Source of the DNA: Acinetobacter chengduensis
Lineage (GTDB): Bacteria; Pseudomonadota; Gammaproteobacteria; Pseudomonadales; Moraxellaceae
Assembly: GCF_003664645.1 (NCBI RefSeq)
Contig: NZ_RCHC01000003.1
Span: 62,001 to 126,000 of the forward strand
Direction: 5' to 3'
Length of the DNA: 64,000 bases
Shown here: one piece after another, positions 55,757 to 64,000 of the stretch
Position numbering within the stretch: position 1 is the first letter of the stretch
How the letters are laid out: each line of letters starts with the position of its first letter
Notes under the pieces: generated by a model
What the model saw: only the letters and a program-made list of their open reading frames with translations
Database searches by the model: none
What the model was told of the DNA's origin: nothing
Translations under genes and position numbers: made by a program

Positions 55757-57090
55757 AACTACATAATAAAAAGCGCAAGACCCTCAATCTCAGCCCACCC
55801 AGTATATTAGCACTGGGCTTCTTGAGTTTGATTTGTATTGGTACTTTGTTGCTGAAACTACCCTTTGCACATCATCAAGAACTCAGCTGGTTACATGCTT
55901 TGTTTACTGCAACCTCTGCGGTGACCATTACCGGATTATCCGTGGTCAATGTGGGCGAAGCATATACCGTTTTTGGCAAAGTCATTATTATGCTTTTGCT
56001 TCAATGTGGTGGTTTAGGCTTTATGACCTTTGCCATATTAGCCGTCATGAGCCTGTCCCCCAAAATTGGCTTAAAACAGCAAATTTTAGCGCAAGATACC
56101 ATTGGAGAAACCAGTTTACGCAAAGTAAGTTACACCGTTAAAGGTGTATTACTCTACTCCTTATTTTTTGAAGCCATTGGCACCATTGTATTAACGCTCG
56201 CATGGCTCGATGATTATAATTTTGCCCAAGCATTTTTTTATGCCGCCTTCTACAGCATTTCAGCCTTTAACAATGGGGGCTTTTCACTTTTCCCCAATAG
56301 CTTAATGAGCTTTGCAGACCAATACGTGATTACCTTTACCATCAGTATGCTGTATATCATTGGTGGGGTTGGTTTCTTGGTGCTGATGGACATTAAACGA
56401 CATAAAAAATGGCGAAGCTTAAGCACCAACAGCAAACTGATTTTAAGTAGCATCTTAGGTTTAAATATTACTGCATTTCTGATTATGTGGGGTTTAGAAG
56501 CCAATAATCCTCTAACCTTGGCGCACATGAGTTTGGGGGATCAAGCCGTCAATGCTTGGTTCCATGCGACCGTGCCCCGTTCATCTGGATTTAATAGCTT
56601 GCCGCTTGAGCACATGAGCAATGCATCTGCATTAGTCACCATGCTTCTGATGTTTATTGGTGGCGGTTCACTCAGTACAGCGGGGGGCATTAAAGTGGGC
56701 ACCTTTATTATTATGGTGCTTAGCGTAATTACTTTTTTAAGACGTCAAGATGAACTGCGCGTGTTCAACCATTCGGTATCTAAAGTTACATCATTTAAAG
56801 CATTTGCTGTAGTTTCTATTACCGTGATGCTGATTTTTCTTGGCTTCTTCAGTTTGTTGCTCCTTGAGCCAAATAAAAACTTTTTAGACCTATTATTTGA
56901 AACGGTTTCAGCTGCTTGTACAGTGGGCTTATCGCGTGGCATTACGGGTGAATTACAACCTACAAGTCTATGGATACTCATGCTACTGATGTTCGCTGGT
57001 CGTTTAGGGCCACTGACCTTGGCTTACTTAATTGCCACACCTAAAAAGAGTCGCTTAAAACATCCTCAAGCTGAAATTCAAATTGGATAA
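55753..57090 (+). CDS. ktrB: KtrB potassium channel/transport subunit
   Basis: The 445-residue membrane protein has the four pore repeats of the Trk/Ktr/HKT superfamily, with selectivity-filter glycines in ATSAVTITGLSVVN, ISAFNNGGFSLF, TVPRSSGFNSLP and VSAACTVGLSRG. Its length and KtrA partner mark the KtrB group. Together with ktrA it imports K+, probably Na+-dependently, which supports osmotic adaptation. The ATG overlaps the ktrA stop (ATGA). Confidence 0.93.
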   Translation: MKLHNKKRKTLNLSPPSILALGFLSLICIGTLLLKLPFAHHQELSWLHALFTATSAVTITGLSVVNVGEAYTVFGKVIIMLLLQCGGLGFMTFAILAVMSLSPKIGLKQQILAQDTIGETSLRKVSYTVKGVLLYSLFFEAIGTIVLTLAWLDDYNFAQAFFYAAFYSISAFNNGGFSLFPNSLMSFADQYVITFTISMLYIIGGVGFLVLMDIKRHKKWRSLSTNSKLILSSILGLNITAFLIMWGLEANNPLTLAHMSLGDQAVNAWFHATVPRSSGFNSLPLEHMSNASALVTMLLMFIGGGSLSTAGGIKVGTFIIMVLSVITFLRRQDELRVFNHSVSKVTSFKAFAVVSITVMLIFLGFFSLLLLEPNKNFLDLLFETVSAACTVGLSRGITGELQPTSLWILMLLMFAGRLGPLTLAYLIATPKKSRLKHPQAEIQIG

Positions 57091-57129
57091 TAAGAGCTGA
57101 CTGTTATCAACCATCTGCATTGTTCCTAT

Positions 57130-57160
57130 AAAAAAACCACGCCGAAGCGTGGTTTTTTTA
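57130..57160. terminator. Bidirectional terminator between ktrB and pldA
   Basis: A7-CCACGC, loop CGAA, GCGTGG-T7, between convergent genes. Confidence 0.9.
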
Positions 57161-57188
57161 TGACTATGTAATTCATGACTCAATCACA

Positions 57189-58367
57189 TTAGTACCAATT
57201 CATTAAAGATACACCCAAGCCAACATAGGTTGCGCGGTGGTTATAATCAATTAAGCTTTCGCCGTAGCCATCAAATAATTGCACTGTACCACGCAATTTA
57301 CCGCTGATTGGGAATGACCAATCAAACTGCATTGCACCATGAGAGTCATCACCACCTTTTAAAGAGTGACGTAGCATGAGGCTAAACTCGTGATCATTCC
57401 AACGATAAAATGCCGTCATATCACCACGGCCCACATAGTTTTTAATATCTGGGTTATTGTCGTCTGGCATGTTTTCTTCAAGTCTATACCAAGGACGAAG
57501 CATCAGCGCAAAGTTATCACGCTCAAAACCTAGATTTAAAATGACACGGTTCCAGCTACGCGACCACGGATCAGAACGACCATTTGATTGGTGGTTAAAG
57601 GTCAAACCCAACATGCGCCAATTTAAGCCCAGTAACTCATAATTAGTACGAAAAACAATACTGGCTTCTGGCTCATAATTGGTCTCACGAAATGGACGTG
57701 ATTCATCTTCGTTATATACCTGCCATCGAGATGACTGCGTATAACCTAACCAAACATCGCCATTGTCACCAAACAAGTTTTCGACCGCTTTGGTTTTTAA
57801 CGACAACTGGAATTTAGCCTCCATCGATGTTAAACGTGTTTCTTCCGCTGCTGTCACTTTATTGAGTGGATTTGGGCTATTAGGTTGCTGATTTTTATCC
57901 GAACTCCAAAAGCCAGGTAATAAATACACTGGCTGATAGGCACGAATATTCCATGTACCTAACTTGCTTTCAGGCGAAAGCTCCCAACGTCGATCTAATA
58001 AAGACAAATCAGGAGATAACTTCGGCGCTTCGACTGCAAATAAATGCTCAGACAGTGCATTATTTACTTTATCTTTCAAGCTAAGCTTGGCCGTCGGTTC
58101 AGGTTTAATTTCCTGAGCGGCTTGACGTTCCGAAACCAACGATGGCGCATTCACAGCAGGCAAAGGTCTAAACAAAGTGTCATAGCACGTCAAACGCTCA
58201 ACGTTTGAATCCAATGCTATACATGCCTGTGCAGATGCTGGGTTAGGCGTATCTTTTACGAGAGGCGTAGATGCTGTTTGTACATCAGCATGCGCGGTTA
58301 CGGCCACGCATGCAGTAAAAGCAACACCATACTGTAAAGACTTACGCACAGAGTTACGAAACGTCAT
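57189..58367 (-). CDS. pldA: Outer-membrane phospholipase A (OMPLA)
   Basis: OMPLA cleaves phospholipids in the outer membrane. The 392-residue protein has a signal peptide to about AHA (residue 27), then an N-terminal stretch of about 150 residues longer than in E. coli PldA (289 total), then the barrel with the catalytic triad in FNHQSNGRSDPWSRSWNR: His259, Ser261 and Asn273, with the same spacing as His142-Ser144-Asn156. GGGAA lies before the ATG. The long extension may be an extra periplasmic or plug-like part. It is convergent with ktrB. Confidence 0.9.
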   Translation of the reverse strand: MTFRNSVRKSLQYGVAFTACVAVTAHADVQTASTPLVKDTPNPASAQACIALDSNVERLTCYDTLFRPLPAVNAPSLVSERQAAQEIKPEPTAKLSLKDKVNNALSEHLFAVEAPKLSPDLSLLDRRWELSPESKLGTWNIRAYQPVYLLPGFWSSDKNQQPNSPNPLNKVTAAEETRLTSMEAKFQLSLKTKAVENLFGDNGDVWLGYTQSSRWQVYNEDESRPFRETNYEPEASIVFRTNYELLGLNWRMLGLTFNHQSNGRSDPWSRSWNRVILNLGFERDNFALMLRPWYRLEENMPDDNNPDIKNYVGRGDMTAFYRWNDHEFSLMLRHSLKGGDDSHGAMQFDWSFPISGKLRGTVQLFDGYGESLIDYNHRATYVGLGVSLMNWY

Positions 58368-58392
58368 AAAGTTCCCTTCTTGTTTTATTTAT

Positions 58393-61332
58393 TTAGTTCA
58401 CTTGTTTAATATCAAAACCAAGTTCCACCAAGATGTCACGTTTCGCAACAGGTGCAACCACAGCTTTAGTTGGCTTTTGCGATTGAATATAGGTTGTCGC
58501 TACACGCTTCAAATCATCCAAGTTCACCGCAAGCAAACGCGTACGCAATAACTTACGATAAGCAGGTGTACGCTTATGAAGCAATGAATAACATGCAGTA
58601 ATCGCTTCACCTGCTGGTGAACCCGGTTTGTCCATGCTTGCAATTAAACCTAAAATCGCTTCTTCCAACTGATGCTCTTGTTGTGGCGCATTTAACAACC
58701 ATTCAATGCTGGCATCAAAATCAAGGAATGTTTCTGCCAAACGTGGATCACGGTAGCTATAGAATCGGAATGAACATGCATTGCCGTCATAGCTTGCACC
58801 GCCACCATAAGCACCACCTTTTTCACGAATGGCACTGTGCAAGAAGCCATTACGCAAATAAACAGCCAACACCATTAACGGCGCTGCATCTGGGTGTGAT
58901 ACTTCAACAGCAGGATAAGCAGCTGAACAGAATTGAACATTGGCTTGAATTAACCATGCTTCATCATTTTCTGTAACTGTTGCTTTAACTTGAGTCAACT
59001 CGCGATCATTTGGTTCAATTGATAATTTATCCCAAATGGTTTGAATTTCTTCAACTAAACGTTCAGATTGATGCTCTTCACATACCAACAAGAATTGTTT
59101 AGGTGCTTTTAAAATACGATGATGAATCAACTTCAATTCGGCAATTAGGGCATCGTAAGCGGTTTCATCTTGTTCAATTTTCGCTGTAAGCTCTGTTAAC
59201 CAATTCAGTGCACCTAAACCGGTATTATTGTAATCACGTAATGCTAATGCACTGTGATTACGCCCAGCAATTTGCATCGCATAGCTATGACCAGCACCAG
59301 ACACACGTGACTGCCAACGTGTTTTACGTTGTTGTAATAACTCGATAATACGATCTTTTTCATCAAAACGTAGTTGCTCGAACGCTACTTTTAACAAACG
59401 AATCGCGTCTAAATTATTGACCAAAGACTTCGTGGTCAAAGTTAACCATGCTGTAATTTGGTTTTTATCATCAAGTTTAGAGCGTAATGAAGCCCCCATA
59501 CCTAAGCCACCACTCACAGCTGTTTGCAACTGTTGTAGTTCTAGATAGTCATACTCACCAGCACCCACTTCACCCATCAAAATAGACAATAAGTTGAAAT
59601 ACGGCGACTGTACGATATCTTGTGGAATTTGTACCAATACTTGTTGGTAATAAATCCCGTTGGTTCCCGCATGGTATAAATTCAATGGCGTATCTAAACC
59701 ATTACTGATAATTTCACGCAGTTGACCTTGTACAATCTGCAATTCTGCAGGTACATCTTCTAAACCGACTTTAGGTAAAAGATTCAAGTCATCTGGTGTA
59801 TCTTGGCGTATTTTCAATGCTTCAGTTTGGGCTTCAATTTGAGCTTTCTGTTCATCAGTTAACGCTGCACCAATTGCTTCCAAACGCGCTTTTTCTGTTG
59901 CAGCTTCTTTTGCTGACTTTTCAGCATCCGGAACCAACGTCATTTGTACACGGTGCGGGTTATCAATCAAATGCGTTTGGATCAAGTTTGAAAGCCACAT
60001 TGGATCTTTCAATTCTTCTTTCACTTGTTCAATGGCACTATCTACATCCCACACATGAACAGGATCAGAATGATGGATTGCGCTACCTAAACCATTCAAA
60101 ATGAGGCTTAAGCCGTATGGTGTACCATCACCATTAATTTCACGTTGGTGCAATTCAATTTGATGCAAAATTGCCTCAACCATTTGTGCATCAACTGGTG
60201 CAGAAGCGACCTGTTCAAGCACTTTAAACACGCCCGCTTTAAATTCTTCAGCATGCTCAGGATTTGAACCTTGTACACCACAGTAGAAAGTCATTTCAAA
60301 GTTTGAATCATCTACACCCATAATTGGGCCTGTAGACTGCGCATAACCACAAGTTTCTAGGTAATGGCGTAAAGGCGAAGCAGAATCTTCTAGTAAAATC
60401 CCTTCAACCAAACGCATGCCTAAGCGCAATTTAATATCGCTTGCTTCAGGCAATAACCATGAAATGATGTGATAAGTTTTATCTTTCAGATCTTCTGCAT
60501 CTACTGCATAGCTTTCTGTGACTGTGACTGGAGCTGTTAAACGACGTTCTGCTTTAGAGTATAAAGTCTCACCTTGCTTAAACTTAGACAGTGCCAGTGT
60601 TTCAAATTGCTCTTGTAGGTTATATGCAGACTCATTACCAAAGGTCATAAACACCGCATTACTTGGGTGATAATGCGATTTGTAAAAACTTACTAGCTCT
60701 TCATAGCTCAAATCTGGAATATCTTTTGGATCACCACCAGAATTGTAGTGGTATGTTGTTTCTGGGAATAAATGATGTGCTAACTGATGATAGAGCTGAT
60801 CTGAAGGTGAGCTCATTGCCCCTTTCATTTCATTAAAAACTACGCCTTTATAAACAGGCTCGCCATTTTCTAGCTCAATACGAATACCTTCTTGAGCAAA
60901 ATCTAATGGATTTAGATTGGCTGCAAAAGCCGCATCCATATACACTTCAAGAAGGTTTTGGAAGTCTTTTTTGTTTTGTGTCGCAAATGGATATGCTGTC
61001 CAGTCCGCGGCTGTAAACGCGTTCATAAAGGTATTCAGTGAACGACGAATCATTAAGAAGAACGGATCGCGTACTGGGAATTTTTCTGAGCCACACAATG
61101 CTGTGTGCTCTAAAATGTGTGCTTCACCTTTTGAATCCATTGGCTGGGTGCGAAAAGCCACTAAAAACACGTTTTCATCATGATTGGCAGCCAAATGATA
61201 ATGCACTGCACCAGTCACTTTATGTTTATATTCAGACACTAAAATGTCTAGGGCTTCAACATGGTGTTGACGTACCAACTGAAACGCAGGATGTACAGTT
61301 TGTGAAATGGTTTCAGTGACATCTACAGTCAT
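58393..61332 (-). CDS. M16C metalloprotease (insulinase/PreP-like)
   Basis: The 979-residue protein has the inverted zinc motif HILEH (72-76) in EAHILEHTALCGSEKFPVRDPFF, the conserved NTFMNAFTAADWTAYP, and a long C-terminal M16C part ending near ERLVEEI and later AIREKGGAYGGGASY, the R/Y pair needed for substrate binding. PreP-type enzymes degrade small peptides inside a closed chamber. No signal peptide is visible, so it is probably cytoplasmic. A GAGGAGA lies four bases before the ATG. It lies 26 bases upstream of pldA and may share a transcript. Confidence 0.9.
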   Translation of the reverse strand: MTVDVTETISQTVHPAFQLVRQHHVEALDILVSEYKHKVTGAVHYHLAANHDENVFLVAFRTQPMDSKGEAHILEHTALCGSEKFPVRDPFFLMIRRSLNTFMNAFTAADWTAYPFATQNKKDFQNLLEVYMDAAFAANLNPLDFAQEGIRIELENGEPVYKGVVFNEMKGAMSSPSDQLYHQLAHHLFPETTYHYNSGGDPKDIPDLSYEELVSFYKSHYHPSNAVFMTFGNESAYNLQEQFETLALSKFKQGETLYSKAERRLTAPVTVTESYAVDAEDLKDKTYHIISWLLPEASDIKLRLGMRLVEGILLEDSASPLRHYLETCGYAQSTGPIMGVDDSNFEMTFYCGVQGSNPEHAEEFKAGVFKVLEQVASAPVDAQMVEAILHQIELHQREINGDGTPYGLSLILNGLGSAIHHSDPVHVWDVDSAIEQVKEELKDPMWLSNLIQTHLIDNPHRVQMTLVPDAEKSAKEAATEKARLEAIGAALTDEQKAQIEAQTEALKIRQDTPDDLNLLPKVGLEDVPAELQIVQGQLREIISNGLDTPLNLYHAGTNGIYYQQVLVQIPQDIVQSPYFNLLSILMGEVGAGEYDYLELQQLQTAVSGGLGMGASLRSKLDDKNQITAWLTLTTKSLVNNLDAIRLLKVAFEQLRFDEKDRIIELLQQRKTRWQSRVSGAGHSYAMQIAGRNHSALALRDYNNTGLGALNWLTELTAKIEQDETAYDALIAELKLIHHRILKAPKQFLLVCEEHQSERLVEEIQTIWDKLSIEPNDRELTQVKATVTENDEAWLIQANVQFCSAAYPAVEVSHPDAAPLMVLAVYLRNGFLHSAIREKGGAYGGGASYDGNACSFRFYSYRDPRLAETFLDFDASIEWLLNAPQQEHQLEEAILGLIASMDKPGSPAGEAITACYSLLHKRTPAYRKLLRTRLLAVNLDDLKRVATTYIQSQKPTKAVVAPVAKRDILVELGFDIKQVN

Positions 61333-61517
61333 GTGGTCTCCTCAATTTAAAGCATTTTTTAAGTGTTCTGAGTATAACCCGAAAAACATCAATTCGATTC
61401 ATTGATTGATAATTTTCCAAGCAAGTTAGTCTACTTTCCAAATGCTTTCAATGCAGGCCATTTTAAAGCCAATAATTTAGCTTTGACTAAACCAAATAAA
61501 AGAATGGATTAGCTCTA

Positions 61518-62315
61518 TTATAAAGAAACCGATCCAACATTTTTATCGCGAGCTTTAGCCCAAATCACACAAAGCACTATAGCAACCAATAACACCGCTG
61601 AGGCAGCAAATCGGCTTAAATCCAAACCACCTGAGCTAATCGGTTTATCTAAAAAGTCTCCGACCACGGCACCCAAAGGACGAGTTAAAACAAAAGCCAC
61701 CCAAAACAGTAGCGTACGTGACACAGAACTAAAACGGTACAAGGCCAAAATGAATAGAATTAGGCCACTAAATAACGCAATACCACCCGTATACCCCAAG
61801 CCAGCACTATCAGCAGACCAATCCCCTAAGGCAGTACCCAATGTTTGCGAAAATGTAATCGTTAACCAGTAAAATAGCTCTGCACGAGGATGATTAACCG
61901 CATGTGGTGAAATACTACCTTCAGATTTATGCCAGATAAAAAGTGAAATCAGCACTAAACTCAACAGTAGCGTACTCCCACCGACATAGCCAATTCCTAA
62001 AGAGCGATCGACAAAATCAGCTAAAGTTGTACCTACGGTGGTACTGGCAATAATGGTCGCCCAATATAAAAAAGGCTGATATGTTTTAGCCCGAATTTGT
62101 GCAATTACTAGTGCAATAAAAATCACTGCAAAGATAAACGTACTGACCAAATAACCCAAATTCATAGACATAGAAACCGCATCACCAGCAGTTTCGCCAA
62201 AGGTTGTAGCAAAAATTTTTGTGAGCCAAAACAAGGCGGTAATTTGCGGAACTTTCGAAAGCAATTCTTTTGAATATGCTGTGTCATTGGTCGCAATCAT
62301 TTTAAAATGCTTCAT
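61518..62315 (-). CDS. DUF347 four-repeat membrane protein (COG4705-type)
   Basis: The 265-residue protein has about eight transmembrane segments built as four repeats. Each repeat shows a Trp, then a Gly ten residues later and an Asp five after that: W30-G40-D45, W85-G95-D100, W150-G160-D165, W205-G215-D220, with residues such as FATTFGETAGD and STTVGTTLADF. This is the DUF347 repeat. The spaced Asp residues inside the membrane could form a metal or cation path; that is inference. A second ATG lies at 62300. No neighbour hints at a substrate. Confidence 0.88.
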   Translation of the reverse strand: MKHFKMIATNDTAYSKELLSKVPQITALFWLTKIFATTFGETAGDAVSMSMNLGYLVSTFIFAVIFIALVIAQIRAKTYQPFLYWATIIASTTVGTTLADFVDRSLGIGYVGGSTLLLSLVLISLFIWHKSEGSISPHAVNHPRAELFYWLTITFSQTLGTALGDWSADSAGLGYTGGIALFSGLILFILALYRFSSVSRTLLFWVAFVLTRPLGAVVGDFLDKPISSGGLDLSRFAASAVLLVAIVLCVIWAKARDKNVGSVSL

Positions 62316-62455
62316 CTATAAAACATAATCATGATTGTTGGTCTCAGAACTTAAAAATAGATTAAAACAATATGACTTTGCTATGACAAACCGATACAAA
62401 ACGATGAATGGACAGATTTATGTATAGCACAATCAAGTGAAAAATCTTGAGCGTA

Positions 62456-62482
62456 AAAAAACCCTATCAAAATAGGGTTTTT
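62456..62482 (-). terminator. Terminator of the GNAT gene
   Basis: AAAAACCCTAT, loop CAAA, ATAGGGTTTTT, past the minus-strand gene stop. Confidence 0.88.
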
Positions 62483-62498
62483 CATTTCTATATAAAAG

Positions 62499-62951
62499 TT
62501 AAGCGATCAGATATTTAAAATAGTTGTAGTTTGGATGACTTTCTACAAATACATAATTCTGCTTTTGATAAAAACCAGCTGCGCCTTTTTGCTCTGTATT
62601 CAAGCAAAGTGCTGAATAAAATGGCTTGGCTTGTTTTTCTAAATGTTGTAATAAAGCTTTCCCTACGCCGTATTGACGGTATTTTGGATGCACATAAAAA
62701 CGGCGTACACGGCCAATACGGTTTTCGACTCCAGCATCGCCCCACTGTTGATTTAAACCACCGCAACCAATCAGCTGATCTTGATCATAGGCCAACAGTA
62801 AAAACTCACCAGTCTGATCAAAACGATTTTTTCCACTTTTGAATTCCTCTATAAGTCTGTAAATAAATTGATAGCCTTCTTGTTGTGCCAATGCTGCGAG
62901 TTGCTCGATTTGCGCTGGCAAACCATCGGCTTGTCGAATACTAATTTCCAT
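62499..62951 (-). CDS. GNAT family N-acetyltransferase
   Basis: The 150-residue acetyltransferase has motif A in RVRRFYVHPKYRQYGVGKALLQH (R-x-x-G-x-G/A loop) and a motif B helix near KGAAGFYQKQNYV. The substrate is unknown. The ATG at 62951 has a GAG three bases upstream, while the ATG at 62972 has none, so the shorter form is preferred. It stands alone with its own terminator. Confidence 0.8.
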   Translation of the reverse strand: MEISIRQADGLPAQIEQLAALAQQEGYQFIYRLIEEFKSGKNRFDQTGEFLLLAYDQDQLIGCGGLNQQWGDAGVENRIGRVRRFYVHPKYRQYGVGKALLQHLEKQAKPFYSALCLNTEQKGAAGFYQKQNYVFVESHPNYNYFKYLIA

Positions 62952-63221
62952 ATACTCACACTTATAATTCATCGTTTTTTATCATTCATACCACCCTAAA
63001 CGGATAATATGACCCAATGCACCTATCAAAATAAAAAAATCACAATTGATCAATAGCAAAGCGCTACAAATGAAATATAAATCGTGAAAAAACCCAATAT
63101 ATAAGTATATTTTGCTTAATTTTCGCCCAAAACCCACTAAATGAATTTTATTCAACAAACTACAGCAATCCTGAGCATTCGTGTAAACTTAGTTTTTTAT
63201 TTTTTGATGTGACCGAAAGAC

Positions 63222-64000
63222 ATGGCAACTGTTGATCTTTTTGCAATTGGTAATGCGTTAATTGACCAAGAATTTAAAGTATCTGATCAATTCCTTCTTG
63301 AACAAAACTTGCAAAAAGGCACCATGCAACTAGCTGATGGTGAGACACAAGCAACGCTTTTCCAAAATCTCCAAGCAAGCCAAGATTATAAAGGCCAAGC
63401 TTCTGGTGGTTCAGCAGCCAATACAACAGTTGCATTTAGCGCACTCGGTGGCTCTGCATTTTATGGTTGCCGCGTAGGGAATGACGATTTAGGTTCAATT
63501 TACCTTAACGGTTTAAATGACGCAGGTATTGCCACTACCGAAAAATCAATTAGTGAAGGTGTTACTGGCACATGTATGGTTCTTGTGAGCGAAGACAGCG
63601 AACGTACTATGCATACTTATCTTGGTATTACAGCTGAATTGTCTGAAGCACAAATTGACTTTACGCCATTGGCAACAGCGAAATGGTTATACTTAGAAGG
63701 CTATTTATCAACCAGCGAAACTGCACGTAAAGCGGTTAAACAAGCCCGTGAAATTGCACAAGCAAATAATGTAAAAATTGCCTTAACATTATCTGACCCA
63801 GCAATGGTGCAATATGCACGTGATGGCCTCGATGAGCTTGTAGGTAACGGCGTAGACTTACTTTTATGTAATGAGCAAGAAGCCTTGATGTATACACGTA
63901 CGGATAGCATTGATGCAGCATTAGAAGCACTTAAAGCATTAAGTAAAGACGTTGTCATTACAATGGGCGAACATGGTGCTTGTGTTTTTCATGCTGGCCA
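63222..64000 (+). CDS. PfkB-family sugar/nucleoside kinase, partial (adenosine kinase-like)
   Basis: The frame opens at ATG 63222 with a GAAAG upstream and runs through the window end without a stop (about 259 codons seen). The start AIGNALIDQEFKVSDQFL, the GGSAANTTVAFSALGG substrate motif, FYGCRVGNDDLG, and the later CNEQEALMYT place it in the PfkB/ribokinase superfamily, near adenosine kinase-like proteins common in Acinetobacter. The C-terminal GAGD ATP motif lies beyond the window. The substrate is inferred only. Confidence 0.85.
   Translation, partial: MATVDLFAIGNALIDQEFKVSDQFLLEQNLQKGTMQLADGETQATLFQNLQASQDYKGQASGGSAANTTVAFSALGGSAFYGCRVGNDDLGSIYLNGLNDAGIATTEKSISEGVTGTCMVLVSEDSERTMHTYLGITAELSEAQIDFTPLATAKWLYLEGYLSTSETARKAVKQAREIAQANNVKIALTLSDPAMVQYARDGLDELVGNGVDLLLCNEQEALMYTRTDSIDAALEALKALSKDVVITMGEHGACVFHAG

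Overview
The window reads as an AT-rich gammaproteobacterial chromosome segment, most probably Acinetobacter. The main pointers are a fused HAD-phosphatase/mannitol-1-phosphate dehydrogenase (the Acinetobacter type of MtlD), an alkane hydroxylase divergent from an AraC-family regulator (alkM/alkR layout), and an eight-gene hydroxamate siderophore locus in the acbABCD-actBCAD order I recall for the acinetoferrin locus of A. haemolyticus. Species cannot be fixed from the sequence alone. No rRNA, tRNA, CRISPR array, insertion sequence or prophage was recognised.

Layout. 1-2.9 kb: a 2H phosphoesterase and mtlD. 3.4-14.5 kb: the siderophore operon on the minus strand, with two IucA/IucC synthetases, an N-hydroxylase, an acyltransferase, an unknown small protein, an RhtX-like importer, a TonB receptor and a second MFS carrier. 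A Fur-box/promoter overlap lies at 14.6 kb. 14.9-23.9 kb: housekeeping and catabolic genes (ybaK, alkM/alkR, lpxB, TauE-like carrier, DAHP synthase, ispF). 24.0-25.6 kb: a DadA-like flavoprotein gene behind a tandem glycine riboswitch. 25.7-37.6 kb: a UDG-like protein, a lipoprotein, aroC-prmB, an ABC1 kinase, two adjacent acyl-CoA dehydrogenases, a lytic transglycosylase and several small genes, including an unlisted 37-codon membrane ORF. 37.8-41.2 kb: a divergent CinA-domain gene, prpB-prpC and a TetR regulator. 41.4-54.9 kb: argF, clpS-clpA, argC, rpiA, ilvA and two tandem paralogs of unknown function. 55.1-64 kb: ktrAB, pldA, an M16C protease, a DUF347 four-repeat membrane protein, a GNAT and the start of a PfkB-family kinase cut by the window end.

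How the genes work together. The acb/act genes are tightly coupled by 4-17 base overlaps and should be co-induced under iron starvation. mtlD (mannitol synthesis) and ktrAB (potassium uptake) both serve osmotic adaptation but lie far apart. prpBC are two steps of propionate (2-methylcitrate) breakdown. alkM, prpBC and the acyl-CoA dehydrogenases fit an organism that grows on alkanes and fatty acids.

No clearly new multi-gene system is visible. The observations most worth following are the glycine riboswitch in front of a flavin amine oxidase, an acyl-CoA dehydrogenase pair in which only one member keeps the catalytic glutamate, a 20-base palindrome over the start of a tiny ORF with a strong ribosome binding site, a hairpin terminator inside the siderophore operon, and the tandem paralogs at 53.7-54.9 kb.
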